Part shown: piece by piece, positions 1 to 6,579 of the stretch
Layout of the letters: each line of letters starts with the position of its first letter
Position numbering within the stretch: position 1 is the stretch's first letter
Assembly: GCA_016192645.1 (NCBI GenBank)
Contig: JACPTT010000022.1
Location: 1-10,452 of the forward strand
Reading direction: 5' to 3'
Source of the DNA: Candidatus Levyibacteriota bacterium
Lineage (GTDB): Bacteria > Patescibacteriota > Microgenomatia > Levybacterales > UBA12049
DNA length: 10,452 nucleotides
Notes under the pieces: generated by a model
The model's database searches: none
What the model was told of the DNA's origin: nothing
The model's input: only the letters and a program-made list of their open reading frames with translations
Made by a program: the position numbers and the translations under genes

Positions 1-18
1 AGAAAGAGCTTCTTAAAA

Positions 19-33
19 CTCCAACAGTTGGAG
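19..33 (-). terminator. possible weak terminator hairpin after gpm
   Basis: Read on the minus strand, a 15-base perfect palindrome around a single central base (CTCCAA, CTG loop, TTGGAG) is followed directly by TTTT. It begins 18 bases past the gpm stop codon, where the end of the five-gene operon is expected. The stem is only six pairs and the U-run is four bases long, so this is at best a weak intrinsic terminator. The rest of 1-51 shows no convincing gene on either strand. Confidence 0.3.
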
Positions 34-51
34 GAAATTCTCTCTCGGATG

Positions 52-516
52 TTACAATTCTTCACCTCCTCCCTTTCTATTCTTTGAAATAACAGCTTCA
101 TTTTGGTCAATTTCATAAATTAAGATTTCGCCGGTTTCGATTTCAAGACCAGAAATATCCGCATCGGAAATGTTTTCTAAATACTTGACCAACGCGCGAA
201 GGCTGTTTCCGTGGGCGACAATTAGAACATTTTTTCCGTTTTTTAAATAGGGGAGTATCTGTGCTTGATAATAGGGGACTACCCTGCTGAACACATCTTT
301 TAGCGTTTCGCCTCCGGGAATTGGGTGATCAAAGCCGCGGCGAATTTTTAAAAATTCTTCGTCGCCGACTTCTTCTTTAATCTGCCATTTATTTTTACCA
401 GTGAACTCGCCATAATCGCGTTCATTCAGCGATAGGAAAATTGCCTCCGAGAGCGGTTTTAATCTCCTCAAGAGTTTCTTTGGAACGTTTAAGGACAGAG
501 GTAAAGGCGCGGTCAA
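52..516 (-). CDS. gpmA: phosphoglycerate mutase, C-terminal fragment (frameshifted gpm)
   Basis: This is the C-terminal two thirds of a 2,3-bisphosphoglycerate-dependent phosphoglycerate mutase (histidine phosphatase superfamily), which interconverts 3- and 2-phosphoglycerate in the cytoplasm. Homology starts only at about base 432, with the LNERDYG block; its Glu (residue 32 of this frame) is the expected general acid. Next come GKNKW, the PIPGGETLKDVFSRV block, and AHGNSLRALVKYLENIS, whose His102 is the second catalytic histidine. The first 28 or so residues of the open frame are an off-frame reading of the upstream fragment, so the start at 516 is probably not used. The N-terminal half lies at 422-658, in the frame one base earlier. 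Both halves together would make about 200 aa, slightly short for the family. As given, neither fragment alone has both catalytic histidines. It is the last gene of the operon. Confidence 0.85.
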   Translation of the reverse strand: MTAPLPLSLNVPKKLLRRLKPLSEAIFLSLNERDYGEFTGKNKWQIKEEVGDEEFLKIRRGFDHPIPGGETLKDVFSRVVPYYQAQILPYLKNGKNVLIVAHGNSLRALVKYLENISDADISGLEIETGEILIYEIDQNEAVISKNRKGGGEEL

Positions 517-658
517 AATGAATATCTTTTAATTTTTTGCAAAGGAAACGGGCTTTTTCCCGTCCCGATTCACTTAAAGAGATATCGGTGAGGCCGGTCC
601 ACAAACCTTTAGCGTTCCACTGTGACTGCGTGTGGCGAACCAAGACTAAGTACGCCAT
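422..658 (-). CDS. gpmA: phosphoglycerate mutase, N-terminal fragment (frameshifted gpm)
   Basis: These 78 residues are the N-terminal part of the same phosphoglycerate mutase. VRHTQSQWN holds His9, the histidine that is phosphorylated during catalysis; most family members have RHG here, so Thr10 is a mild variant. GLWTGLTDISLSESG and TSVLKRSKETL, with an active-site Arg, match family blocks. The frame ends at TGA (424-422), just where the next block LNERDYG continues in the +1 frame. About 40 nt separate the TL of the KRSKETL block from LNER. The E. coli enzyme has, from memory, about 19 residues (57 nt) there, so codons may be missing as well as the frame changed. The ATG starts 4 bp after the enolase stop and has no Shine-Dalgarno sequence, which suggests translational coupling. 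Confidence 0.85.
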   Translation of the reverse strand: MAYLVLVRHTQSQWNAKGLWTGLTDISLSESGREKARFLCKKLKDIHFDRAFTSVLKRSKETLEEIKTALGGNFPIAE

Positions 659-662
659 ATTT

Positions 663-1922
663 CTAGAGTATCTTTATTTGATTTTCAATTGCAAGCAGTC
701 TATTATATTTTGCCACGCGTTCTCCGCGAACCGGCGCTCCAAACTTAACATAATCGGCGGAAACCGCAACGGCAAAATCGGCAATAAAGCTGTCATTTGT
801 TTCTCCGCTTCGGTGAGAGACGATAATTTTGAGTCCGGCGGCTCGTGCCACCTCAACAACCGCCAGCGCTTCCAAAACAGTTCCGATTTGATTTGGTTTT
901 ATAATAATTCCGGTTATTGTTTTTTTATCGATTGCCATCTGCAGCCTATAGGGGTTGGTGGCAATTAAGTCATCGCCGGCGACTATCGTGTCATGGGATA
1001 TTTTTGTGATCAGATTTGCCCAGGCCTGCCAGTCGTCTTCGAAAAAAGGGTCTTCAATATAAAGCAAGTCATATTCTTTATTTAGAGTTTCGTAATATAA
1101 ACTCAAGTCCGAAGAAGAAAAAGGCATCGCCTTATCCTTTATAAAATACTGCCCGTTGCGATAAAAATGATTAGCCGCCGCATCCAATCCAAAAAATACA
1201 TCAAAGCCAACTCGCAGATTAACGGAAGCAACCGCCTGTTTTAAGAGCGCAAATGCCTCCATATTTGCCGAAAGCGCCGGTCCAAACCCTCCTTCATCTC
1301 CGACAAGTAAAGGCAGATTATTCTGTTTAAGAACCTCTTTTAGCGAGTTATAAATAGTTATGCCGCTTTGAAGCGCCTCACTGTAGGGTTTTGAGGTTGC
1401 GGGAATAATCTGAAATTCCTGAAAATTCAAATTATTGCCGGCGTGCAGCCCTCCGTTAATAAGATTAAAAAGCAGGGAAGGAATTTTAAGCTGAGTATTT
1501 TCTTTATGAATAAATTGCCGTAAGTAAAGAAAAAGCGGAAGAACCGAGCTTTTTGCCGCGGCATCCGATACAGCCATTGAGACGCTTAAGGTTGCGTTTG
1601 CCCCAAGTCTGCCTTTATTTTGGGTGCCGTCAAGCTCAATAATGGTTTTGTCGATTTCCTGCTGTTTTGCCGCTTCCATTCCCAAAAGTTTTGGGGCAAT
1701 AATTTTTTCAATATTTTCGATGGCTTTTAAGACGCCTAAACCCTTAAACCTTGTTTGGTCATGATCCCGCAATTCAACTGCTTCGTAAGTTCCAACCGAC
1801 GCGCCGGCAGGGACAGAAGCAACTCCGCTTGAGCCATCGCTAAGAATTACCGTTGCCTCGATGGTGGGATTCCCTCGGCTGTCTAAAATTTCTCGTGCTT
1901 TGATTTGTTTTATTTTTGCCAT
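663..1922 (-). CDS. eno: enolase (phosphopyruvate hydratase)
   Basis: Enolase interconverts 2-phosphoglycerate and phosphoenolpyruvate in the cytoplasm and needs Mg2+. The 419-aa product is complete and slightly shorter than the usual 425-435. It has an N-terminal capping domain and a TIM-barrel domain. Key residues by family comparison: metal ligands Asp247 (GLDAAA), Glu290 (IEDPF) and Asp317 (AGDDL); catalytic Glu210 (GDEGGF) and Lys342 (IIKPNQIGT); substrate residues His160 (GGLHAG), Glu169, His370 (SHRSGET) and Lys393 (KFGAP). The mobile loop usually written SGASTG is AGASVG here, but the metal-binding second serine (Ser42) is kept. The ATG lies inside the end of ppsA (13-bp overlap), and gpm follows 4 bp after the stop. 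PEP synthase, enolase and Gpm are thus consecutive pathway steps in one operon. Confidence 0.97.
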   Translation of the reverse strand: MAKIKQIKAREILDSRGNPTIEATVILSDGSSGVASVPAGASVGTYEAVELRDHDQTRFKGLGVLKAIENIEKIIAPKLLGMEAAKQQEIDKTIIELDGTQNKGRLGANATLSVSMAVSDAAAKSSVLPLFLYLRQFIHKENTQLKIPSLLFNLINGGLHAGNNLNFQEFQIIPATSKPYSEALQSGITIYNSLKEVLKQNNLPLLVGDEGGFGPALSANMEAFALLKQAVASVNLRVGFDVFFGLDAAANHFYRNGQYFIKDKAMPFSSSDLSLYYETLNKEYDLLYIEDPFFEDDWQAWANLITKISHDTIVAGDDLIATNPYRLQMAIDKKTITGIIIKPNQIGTVLEALAVVEVARAAGLKIIVSHRSGETNDSFIADFAVAVSADYVKFGAPVRGERVAKYNRLLAIENQIKIL

Positions 1923-3349
1923 ACAACTTTTTTTTCGGCTTGGGCAATTGTCTCTCTTGCGGTTTCGATTGCATCAGGCGAAACCGAAATACTGGTTATT
2001 CCCCATGATACCAGTTTTTCAACCAGCTCGGGATACATTGATGGAGCTTGGCCGCAAATAGATGAAGTCACTTTGTATTTATGAGCCGTTTTAATTGTGC
2101 GTTCAAGCGCCCACAAAACCGACTCATCTAATTCGCTGAATTCTCTTGCCACCTCGGCGTTGTCCCGGTCTGTTCCCAGAAGCAACATTGTAAGATCGTT
2201 TGAACCGATAGAAACGCCGTCAATGCCTGCTTCAATAAACTTATCAAGCAAAATAACATTTGATGGAATTTCAACCATCATCCAGAGTTTAAAACCGGTA
2301 GAACGGTGTAGTCCAGAAGTTGCAATAAGTTTTTTTACCTCCGAAAGCTCTTTTACCGTACGTACATATGGAATCATCAGCCAAAGATTTTTAAGTCTCT
2401 TTTTATTGCGAACCGATTTTATGGCTTCCAATTCGAGCTCAAAAACCGCGGGATCGCAAATATAGCGGTAGGCGCCGCGGTAGCCCATCATGGGATTTGG
2501 TTCCTGTGGCTCAAAATCGCGTCCGCCGACAAGATCGCGATATTCGTTGGTTTTCAAATCCGAAGTTCGATAAACGACCGGCCGAGGAGCAAACGCTCTA
2601 CAAAATGTTTCCAAACCATGCGCGAGCTTGTCGATGAAAATCTTTTTTTTGCCGTCATGAATAAGTTTTTTAGGGTGGATTCCGATTTGCGCCATCATAA
2701 ATTCCGCCCGAAGAAGCCCAACGCCGTCAACATTTTGAAGAGAGGTGCGATGAGCCAATTCTGGTTCTGCCAGGTTAACATATAATTTCGTAGCTGTTTT
2801 GAGGGGCAAGACAACGGGCCGAACAGAGGATGCGGCGGCTGGGGCATGCCCGCCTTTGTAGATTTTTCCCTCCCCACCATTGACCGTAATAACCATTCCG
2901 GCTTTAAGCACTTTCGTTGCATTATTAGCGCCAACAACTGCCGGAATTCCAAGCTCGCGCGAGACAATTGCGGCATGTGAGGTCCGACCTCCTCGTTCGG
3001 TAACAATGGCAGCGGCTTTTTTCATGGCGGGAACATAGTCGGGATTGGTTTGAGGAGCAACAAGGACCTCGCCGATTCGAATGTTTCCGATTTCCTTTGC
3101 CGATTTTACGATCCGAGCAGGGCCCGAGGCGATTCCGGGCGAAGCAGGATTACCACTCAATAATAAATTTTCCATTTTCCATTTTCCATTTCCCATTTCG
3201 TCGCCTTTTTGATTTTTGATTTTTAATTTTTGATTTGTTGTTGTGACTGGTCGGGTTTGGACAATATAAATTTTGTTTTTTTCAATTGCCCATTCTGCAT
3301 CTTGGGGAAAATAATAATGTTTTTCAAGTTTGAGCCCCAGCTTTGCCAA
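1910..3349 (-). CDS. ppsA: phosphoenolpyruvate synthase, C-terminal fragment (frameshifted ppsA)
   Basis: This is the last 479 residues of PEP synthase (pyruvate, water dikinase), which makes PEP, AMP and phosphate from pyruvate and ATP. In order: the end of the ATP-grasp domain (KHYYFPQDAEWAIE, YIVQTRPVTT at 28-37); a low-complexity linker at about 39-61 made of heptamer repeats; the phosphohistidine domain (GGRTSHAAIV, phospho-acceptor His125); and the PEP/pyruvate-binding barrel with GLLRAEFM, NPMMGYRG, MVEIPSN, IGSNDLTML and the catalytic Cys432 (SSICGQAPS). The TTG start at 3349 is simply the first codon after an in-frame TAA. The real upstream sequence is the fragment at 3324-4103, and one extra base near 3350 separates the two. 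Joined, the protein would be about 730 aa, a credible length for the shorter members of the family. Its 3' end overlaps eno by 13 bp. Confidence 0.92.
   Translation of the reverse strand: MAKLGLKLEKHYYFPQDAEWAIEKNKIYIVQTRPVTTTNQKLKIKNQKGDEMGNGKWKMENLLLSGNPASPGIASGPARIVKSAKEIGNIRIGEVLVAPQTNPDYVPAMKKAAAIVTERGGRTSHAAIVSRELGIPAVVGANNATKVLKAGMVITVNGGEGKIYKGGHAPAAASSVRPVVLPLKTATKLYVNLAEPELAHRTSLQNVDGVGLLRAEFMMAQIGIHPKKLIHDGKKKIFIDKLAHGLETFCRAFAPRPVVYRTSDLKTNEYRDLVGGRDFEPQEPNPMMGYRGAYRYICDPAVFELELEAIKSVRNKKRLKNLWLMIPYVRTVKELSEVKKLIATSGLHRSTGFKLWMMVEIPSNVILLDKFIEAGIDGVSIGSNDLTMLLLGTDRDNAEVAREFSELDESVLWALERTIKTAHKYKVTSSICGQAPSMYPELVEKLVSWGITSISVSPDAIETARETIAQAEKKVVWQK
3168..3236 (-). repeat. two heptamer tandem repeats inside the ppsA linker
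   Basis: On the plus strand, 3206-3233 holds four exact-length 7-bp units (TTTTTGA twice, TTTTTAA, TTTTTGA). About 3168-3199 holds about four units of a CCATTTT-like heptamer that ends in the variant CCATTTCCCATTTC. Together they span about 69 bases and are read in frame in ppsA as a Lys/Asn/Gly-rich segment (residues about 39-61 of the C-terminal fragment). The segment lies between the ATP-grasp domain and the phosphohistidine domain, where a flexible linker is tolerated. Three 7-bp units make seven codons, so such an array keeps the frame only when its total length is a multiple of three. Confidence 0.85.
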
Positions 3350-4103
3350 TTATTTGCTCGGCAGTCTGTTTAGTCAAAATCGCGAAATCTTTTTTGGAAA
3401 CCTCGTAGTGATCGGGCGTTACTTTTCCCTGAACAATAAGTTCACCCAAACCGTAAATTGCCTCAATCACGATTTTGGTTTTGTCGTTTGTTACAGGATC
3501 AAGCGTAAACATAACTCCGGATGTTTGGGACTCAACCATTTTCTGAACGGGAACGGCAATGCCAATTTTAAAATGATCAAACTTTTTCTCGTGCCGATAA
3601 AAAATAGCGCGGGACTCAAATAGCGAAGCCCAGGCTTTTTTAATCATCTGAATTAAATTAGCCTCGCCTTTAACGTTTAAAAATGTTTCCTGCTGGCCGG
3701 CAAAGGAGGCAGTTGGCAGGTCTTCGGCGGTGGCGGAGGATCGAACCGCAACCAAGGCGTCTTTTAAGACCCCGCCGAGTTTTTTGTAATGCGCAAAAAC
3801 TTCTTTTCTTAACTCGTCGGAGATGGTTCCGTTTATGATATATTTTTTAATGTGGCGCGAGCTCTGATTGAGCGATTCGGTGTTTGCAAAATCAGCCGTT
3901 TTTAGCAGATGTTTTATTTTTGCCGCCAAATCATTCTCTTTAAGAAACTCATAATAAGCAAATGAAGTAACAATAAAGCCGTCTGGAACCGGAAAGCCGC
4001 TTCTTAGCATTTCTCCCAAGTTTGCGCCTTTTCCGCCGACTAATGCCACATCGTCTTTATCAACTTCACTAAAACTAACAACCAGCTTACGTGGTTTTCC
4101 CAT
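3324..4103 (-). CDS. ppsA: phosphoenolpyruvate synthase, N-terminal fragment (frameshifted ppsA)
   Basis: This is the N-terminal ATP-grasp (PPDK_N) part of PEP synthase, about 251 genuine residues followed by a short out-of-frame tail. The markers are VGGKGANLGEML near residue 25 (nucleotide-binding loop), VRSSATAEDLPTASFAGQQET at about 120-140, MFTLDPVTND, and GLGELIVQGKVTPDHYEV near the end. After TAEQI the frame runs off into a short tail and stops at TGA. Leaving out one base near 3350 continues the protein as TAEQILAKLGLKLEKHYYF, which is what the family shows here. The ATG at 4103 is preceded by a 51-bp gap without a Shine-Dalgarno motif, though a weak promoter-like arrangement is visible. 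The fragment alone cannot be active, because the phosphohistidine and PEP-binding domains are in the other frame. Confidence 0.92.
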   Translation of the reverse strand: MGKPRKLVVSFSEVDKDDVALVGGKGANLGEMLRSGFPVPDGFIVTSFAYYEFLKENDLAAKIKHLLKTADFANTESLNQSSRHIKKYIINGTISDELRKEVFAHYKKLGGVLKDALVAVRSSATAEDLPTASFAGQQETFLNVKGEANLIQMIKKAWASLFESRAIFYRHEKKFDHFKIGIAVPVQKMVESQTSGVMFTLDPVTNDKTKIVIEAIYGLGELIVQGKVTPDHYEVSKKDFAILTKQTAEQIIGKAGAQT

Positions 4104-4109
4104 AATTTA

Positions 4110-4138
4110 ATAGTGGCGGATTTCTAAGAAAATTTCAA
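4110..4138 (-). promoter_or_regulatory. weak promoter candidate upstream of ppsA
   Basis: On the minus strand TTGAAA (4138-4133, five of six -35 consensus bases) is followed after 17 bases by CACTAT (4115-4110, three of six -10 bases, including the A at position 2 and the T at position 6). The predicted start of transcription falls on the A of the ppsA ATG (seventh base after the -10), which would give a leaderless mRNA. The poor -10 keeps confidence low. The gene may simply be transcribed from further upstream in the operon. Confidence 0.25.
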
Positions 4139-4154
4139 GGGGAAAAGCGGTTTG

Positions 4155-5171
4155 CTATTTGAGAATTTTTTTTAGTTTCTCTACCATGTCTACCGGGGTT
4201 GGGTCTTGACCGTATTCAAGCGCCAGGCAGTACGAAGTCCAATCGGCAAGAAGAATACTTGAAAACATTTTGTAAAACACGTCATTCCCTTCCATCTTTA
4301 TAATTTCAGATTCGACACCTTTCTCCAAAAGGAGGCCAGCGGTTGCTTCATACCGCTTAAGATTTTTGGGGTTATCTTCTAAGTCTTTTAACATAACGAT
4401 GAAGAATTTGCCTTGAGGATTGGTAAATCCAACCATTTCATTGTGATTTGCTTCGGGAAAAAAATTCCAAAAAGCGGGTGTTTTTGCATTTTCGTTTATT
4501 TTGATTTTCCAAATCATTGCAACCGGCTTGTATTTTGGCGAAGCGTAAATAACGGGCGTCTTCCCTTTTAGTTTACGAGCAAGGGCAACGCCTGTTTTTT
4601 CAAACTCTACCATGCGGTTGTTTAATTTTGCGGCAAGTGAAAGCATCTCTTTTGTTGTATCGGGCATAAGGCCCTGATTAACCAGTATCTGAAGCATTGA
4701 TCCAAAAAAATATCCGGTACCCATTCTCGGCTGGAAGTTGGGATACGGAACGGGTAGCTTAACATGTGGCGCCCCATACATTTTACACAGTTCTGCCACT
4801 TTTCCGCCGCTTGAAAAACCAACAAACGGAAGACGGTTTTGATTTGCTTCCTCAAGCGCGCTTATGGTTTCTTCCGTATTGCCGGAATACGAGACAATAA
4901 AGTTCAAGGCGTTTGGCGCGTAGCTCTGCGGCGGAAGCGAATAATACCTGTTTATATAAATTTCAAAAGGCCTGTACTGCGGATGATTTTTAAAAAGGCT
5001 GTTGCAGTAGGTGCGCAGCAGGTTTGCGGGAAGAGCCGAACCTCCCATCCCGCTGATTGCGACATTTTGAAAATTTCCAGTAATTTTTAAATCACGCGTC
5101 AAAGAAAATCCCGCCTCAAACTGTGAGGGAGCATCCAAAATAACCTGCCTCAAATTTGATTTATCAATCAT
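4155..5171 (-). CDS. bifunctional phosphoglucose/phosphomannose isomerase
   Basis: This is an archaeal-type Pgi/Pmi of the SIS-domain family, interconverting fructose-6-P with glucose-6-P and mannose-6-P. The 338-aa protein has GMGGSALP (41-48) and SYSGNTEET (94-102), the sugar-phosphate-binding motifs of the first SIS domain. Further on are a KINENAKTPAFWN block (224-236), PEANHNEMVGF (239-249) with the Glu240 and His243 expected for ring opening and isomerization, and the family-typical C-terminus DPTPVDMVEKLK. It is a different family from the classical bacterial Pgi of about 550 aa. Its ATG follows the stop of the mutase gene after a single base, so the two are almost certainly translationally coupled. 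Together they supply glucose-1-P and mannose-1-P for nucleotide sugars. The C-terminal lysine that serves as base in characterised homologues may be Lys332, but I could not confirm this by alignment. Confidence 0.93.
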   Translation of the reverse strand: MIDKSNLRQVILDAPSQFEAGFSLTRDLKITGNFQNVAISGMGGSALPANLLRTYCNSLFKNHPQYRPFEIYINRYYSLPPQSYAPNALNFIVSYSGNTEETISALEEANQNRLPFVGFSSGGKVAELCKMYGAPHVKLPVPYPNFQPRMGTGYFFGSMLQILVNQGLMPDTTKEMLSLAAKLNNRMVEFEKTGVALARKLKGKTPVIYASPKYKPVAMIWKIKINENAKTPAFWNFFPEANHNEMVGFTNPQGKFFIVMLKDLEDNPKNLKRYEATAGLLLEKGVESEIIKMEGNDVFYKMFSSILLADWTSYCLALEYGQDPTPVDMVEKLKKILK

Positions 5172-5172
5172 A

Positions 5173-6543
5173 CTAGTGCGGTTTAGCGCCGAATGATTGG
5201 ATAAAAGCGATTACTTCGCTTTTCTTTTCTTCCATTTTTTCTCTTGATCGGGCTTCGAGATTTAGCCGCAACAAGGGTTCGGTATTGGATTTCCGAAGAT
5301 TAAATCTCCAATCTTGATATTCAACGGATAATCCATCGATAAATTCAATTTTACCATCTTCGTATTTTTCATGCGCAGCTTGAATAATTTCGTCCTTCTT
5401 CTCGGTTTCAAAATTAAGCTCGCCCGAAATAAAGTATTTGGAAGTATAAGGTGCAACAAGTTGAGAAAGAGTAGTGTTGTATTTAGAGAGCATTTCTAAG
5501 ATAAGAAACAAAGGAATCATGCCGTTGTCGCGATTGTAGTTTTCCTTAAAGTAAAAATGAGAGGACATTTCTCCGCCAAACACAGCTCTTTCCTTCTTCA
5601 TCCGGTCGGCAATAATCGTCATGCCGGGTTTGCAAATAACAGGTGTGCCGCCTGCATTTATGATTGCTTCTTGGGTTGCCCAGACAAGCCGCGGGTCAAT
5701 AATAATTTTTGCGCCTGGGTGTTTTTTGAGGACTTCGGTTGCAAGCAGGGCCGTAATAAAGTAGCCTTCGATAAAGGTGGCGGTTTCGTCGGCAAAAAAA
5801 CATCTGTCGCCATCGCCATCCCAAGAAACTCCAAGATCGGCTTTTTCACTTCTTAACAAATCAAGGAATTCTTTTCGGTTCTGCGGGAGAAGGGGATTAG
5901 GAGGACCTTTGGGGAAGGAACCGTCGGGCTCGGCGTTAAGAGGAATGACAGTAAGCGGCAGGTTGAACATCGAAATTGCTTTGTTTAAGAGAATAACATC
6001 CATCCCAAAATTGGCATTTGCCACAATTTTTGTCGGTTTTACTAGCGTTAAATCAATAAAGGAAGCAACGCGCCTTAAAAAATCCTCCGATATATCTTTT
6101 TTTTCAACGCTTCCTTTGTTTTCCGATTCTACATTTACATCGTTTTTAATAACTAAATCGCGAATATCAAATAATCCGGTTTCGGATGAGATAGGTTCTG
6201 CACCTTTTTTACAAAAATTCATCCCGTTCCATTCCCGCGGATTGTGCGAGGCAGAAATCGTAATGCCTCCGTCAACCGGAAGCTGCCCAACGGCAAAATA
6301 GAACATGTCGGTTGAGACAATGCCGATATCAATTACATCAACTCCGGCTTCAAGAAACGAAGCTAAGGATACTTGATGCAGGCTTTCGCCGGATTCGCGC
6401 ACATCGCGCCCTAAAACGACTTTTTGGGGCTTATAGAGCTTAATGTAGGCTTTAACAATTTTTTTGGCTATTTCCTCATTAAAATCAGCAGGATAGACTC
6501 CTCGGACATCGTACGACTTAAAAATTTGCGGATTTATTGTCAT
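5173..6543 (-). CDS. manB: phosphomannomutase/phosphoglucomutase
   Basis: This enzyme of the alpha-D-phosphohexomutase superfamily moves phosphate between C6 and C1 of glucose or mannose. The 456-aa length is normal for the bacterial PMM/PGM type. All four functional blocks are present: the N-terminal FKSYDVRGVYP; TISASHNPREWNG with the phosphoserine at Ser99; the Mg2+ loop DGDGDR (242-247); the sugar-recognition loop GGEMSSHFYF (323-332); and the phosphate-binding loop RKSNTEPLLRL (417-427). The sequence resembles dual-specificity PMM/PGM enzymes, but specificity cannot be read from it safely. It is the first gene of the operon. Its ATG is 10 bp after the holA stop, with no Shine-Dalgarno but a promoter-like sequence ending 7 bases before the start. 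Confidence 0.95.
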   Translation of the reverse strand: MTINPQIFKSYDVRGVYPADFNEEIAKKIVKAYIKLYKPQKVVLGRDVRESGESLHQVSLASFLEAGVDVIDIGIVSTDMFYFAVGQLPVDGGITISASHNPREWNGMNFCKKGAEPISSETGLFDIRDLVIKNDVNVESENKGSVEKKDISEDFLRRVASFIDLTLVKPTKIVANANFGMDVILLNKAISMFNLPLTVIPLNAEPDGSFPKGPPNPLLPQNRKEFLDLLRSEKADLGVSWDGDGDRCFFADETATFIEGYFITALLATEVLKKHPGAKIIIDPRLVWATQEAIINAGGTPVICKPGMTIIADRMKKERAVFGGEMSSHFYFKENYNRDNGMIPLFLILEMLSKYNTTLSQLVAPYTSKYFISGELNFETEKKDEIIQAAHEKYEDGKIEFIDGLSVEYQDWRFNLRKSNTEPLLRLNLEARSREKMEEKKSEVIAFIQSFGAKPH

Positions 6544-6550
6544 TTATACT

Positions 6551-6579
6551 ATGTTATAAGTCAAGCAAAAAAAAGTCAA
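6551..6579 (-). promoter_or_regulatory. candidate promoter of the manB-pgi/pmi-ppsA-eno-gpm operon
   Basis: On the minus strand TTGACT (6579-6574, five of six -35 bases) is followed after 17 bases, including a run of T, by TAACAT (6556-6551, four of six -10 bases). An alternative -10, TATAAC, lies 15 bases from the same -35. The holA stop codon TAA forms the first half of the TAACAT box. Only seven bases separate the box from the manB ATG, so transcription would begin at or next to the start codon and the mRNA would be leaderless. Confidence 0.45.

Noticed and set aside
1..87. Plus-strand frame open from the window edge, ending at TGA 85-87
   Set aside because: It would be the tail of a convergent gene overlapping gpm by over 30 bp. 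Another plus frame is equally open here, and the fragment has no recognisable family feature.
422..424. TGA in gpm read as a sense codon (alternative genetic code)
   Set aside because: Reading through TGA would leave the frame unmatched to the rest of Gpm, because the continuation is in another frame. The metallopeptidase and glycoside hydrolase genes use TGA as a plausible terminal stop.
537..968. Plus-strand open frame of 143 codons opposite eno and gpm
   Set aside because: It is antisense to well-supported enolase and Gpm coding sequence, has low-complexity Cys/Asn-rich content and no family resemblance.
3345..3356. Programmed +1 ribosomal frameshift in ppsA
   Set aside because: There is no known shift-prone arrangement (slippery codon followed by a slow codon or stop with an upstream SD-like stimulator) at the join, and PEP synthase is not known to use recoding. 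An indel is simpler.
5777..6301. Plus-strand open frame of 174 codons opposite manB
   Set aside because: It lies fully opposite a complete phosphohexomutase with all motifs. Its sequence is Ser/Phe-rich in the way expected from reading the opposite strand.
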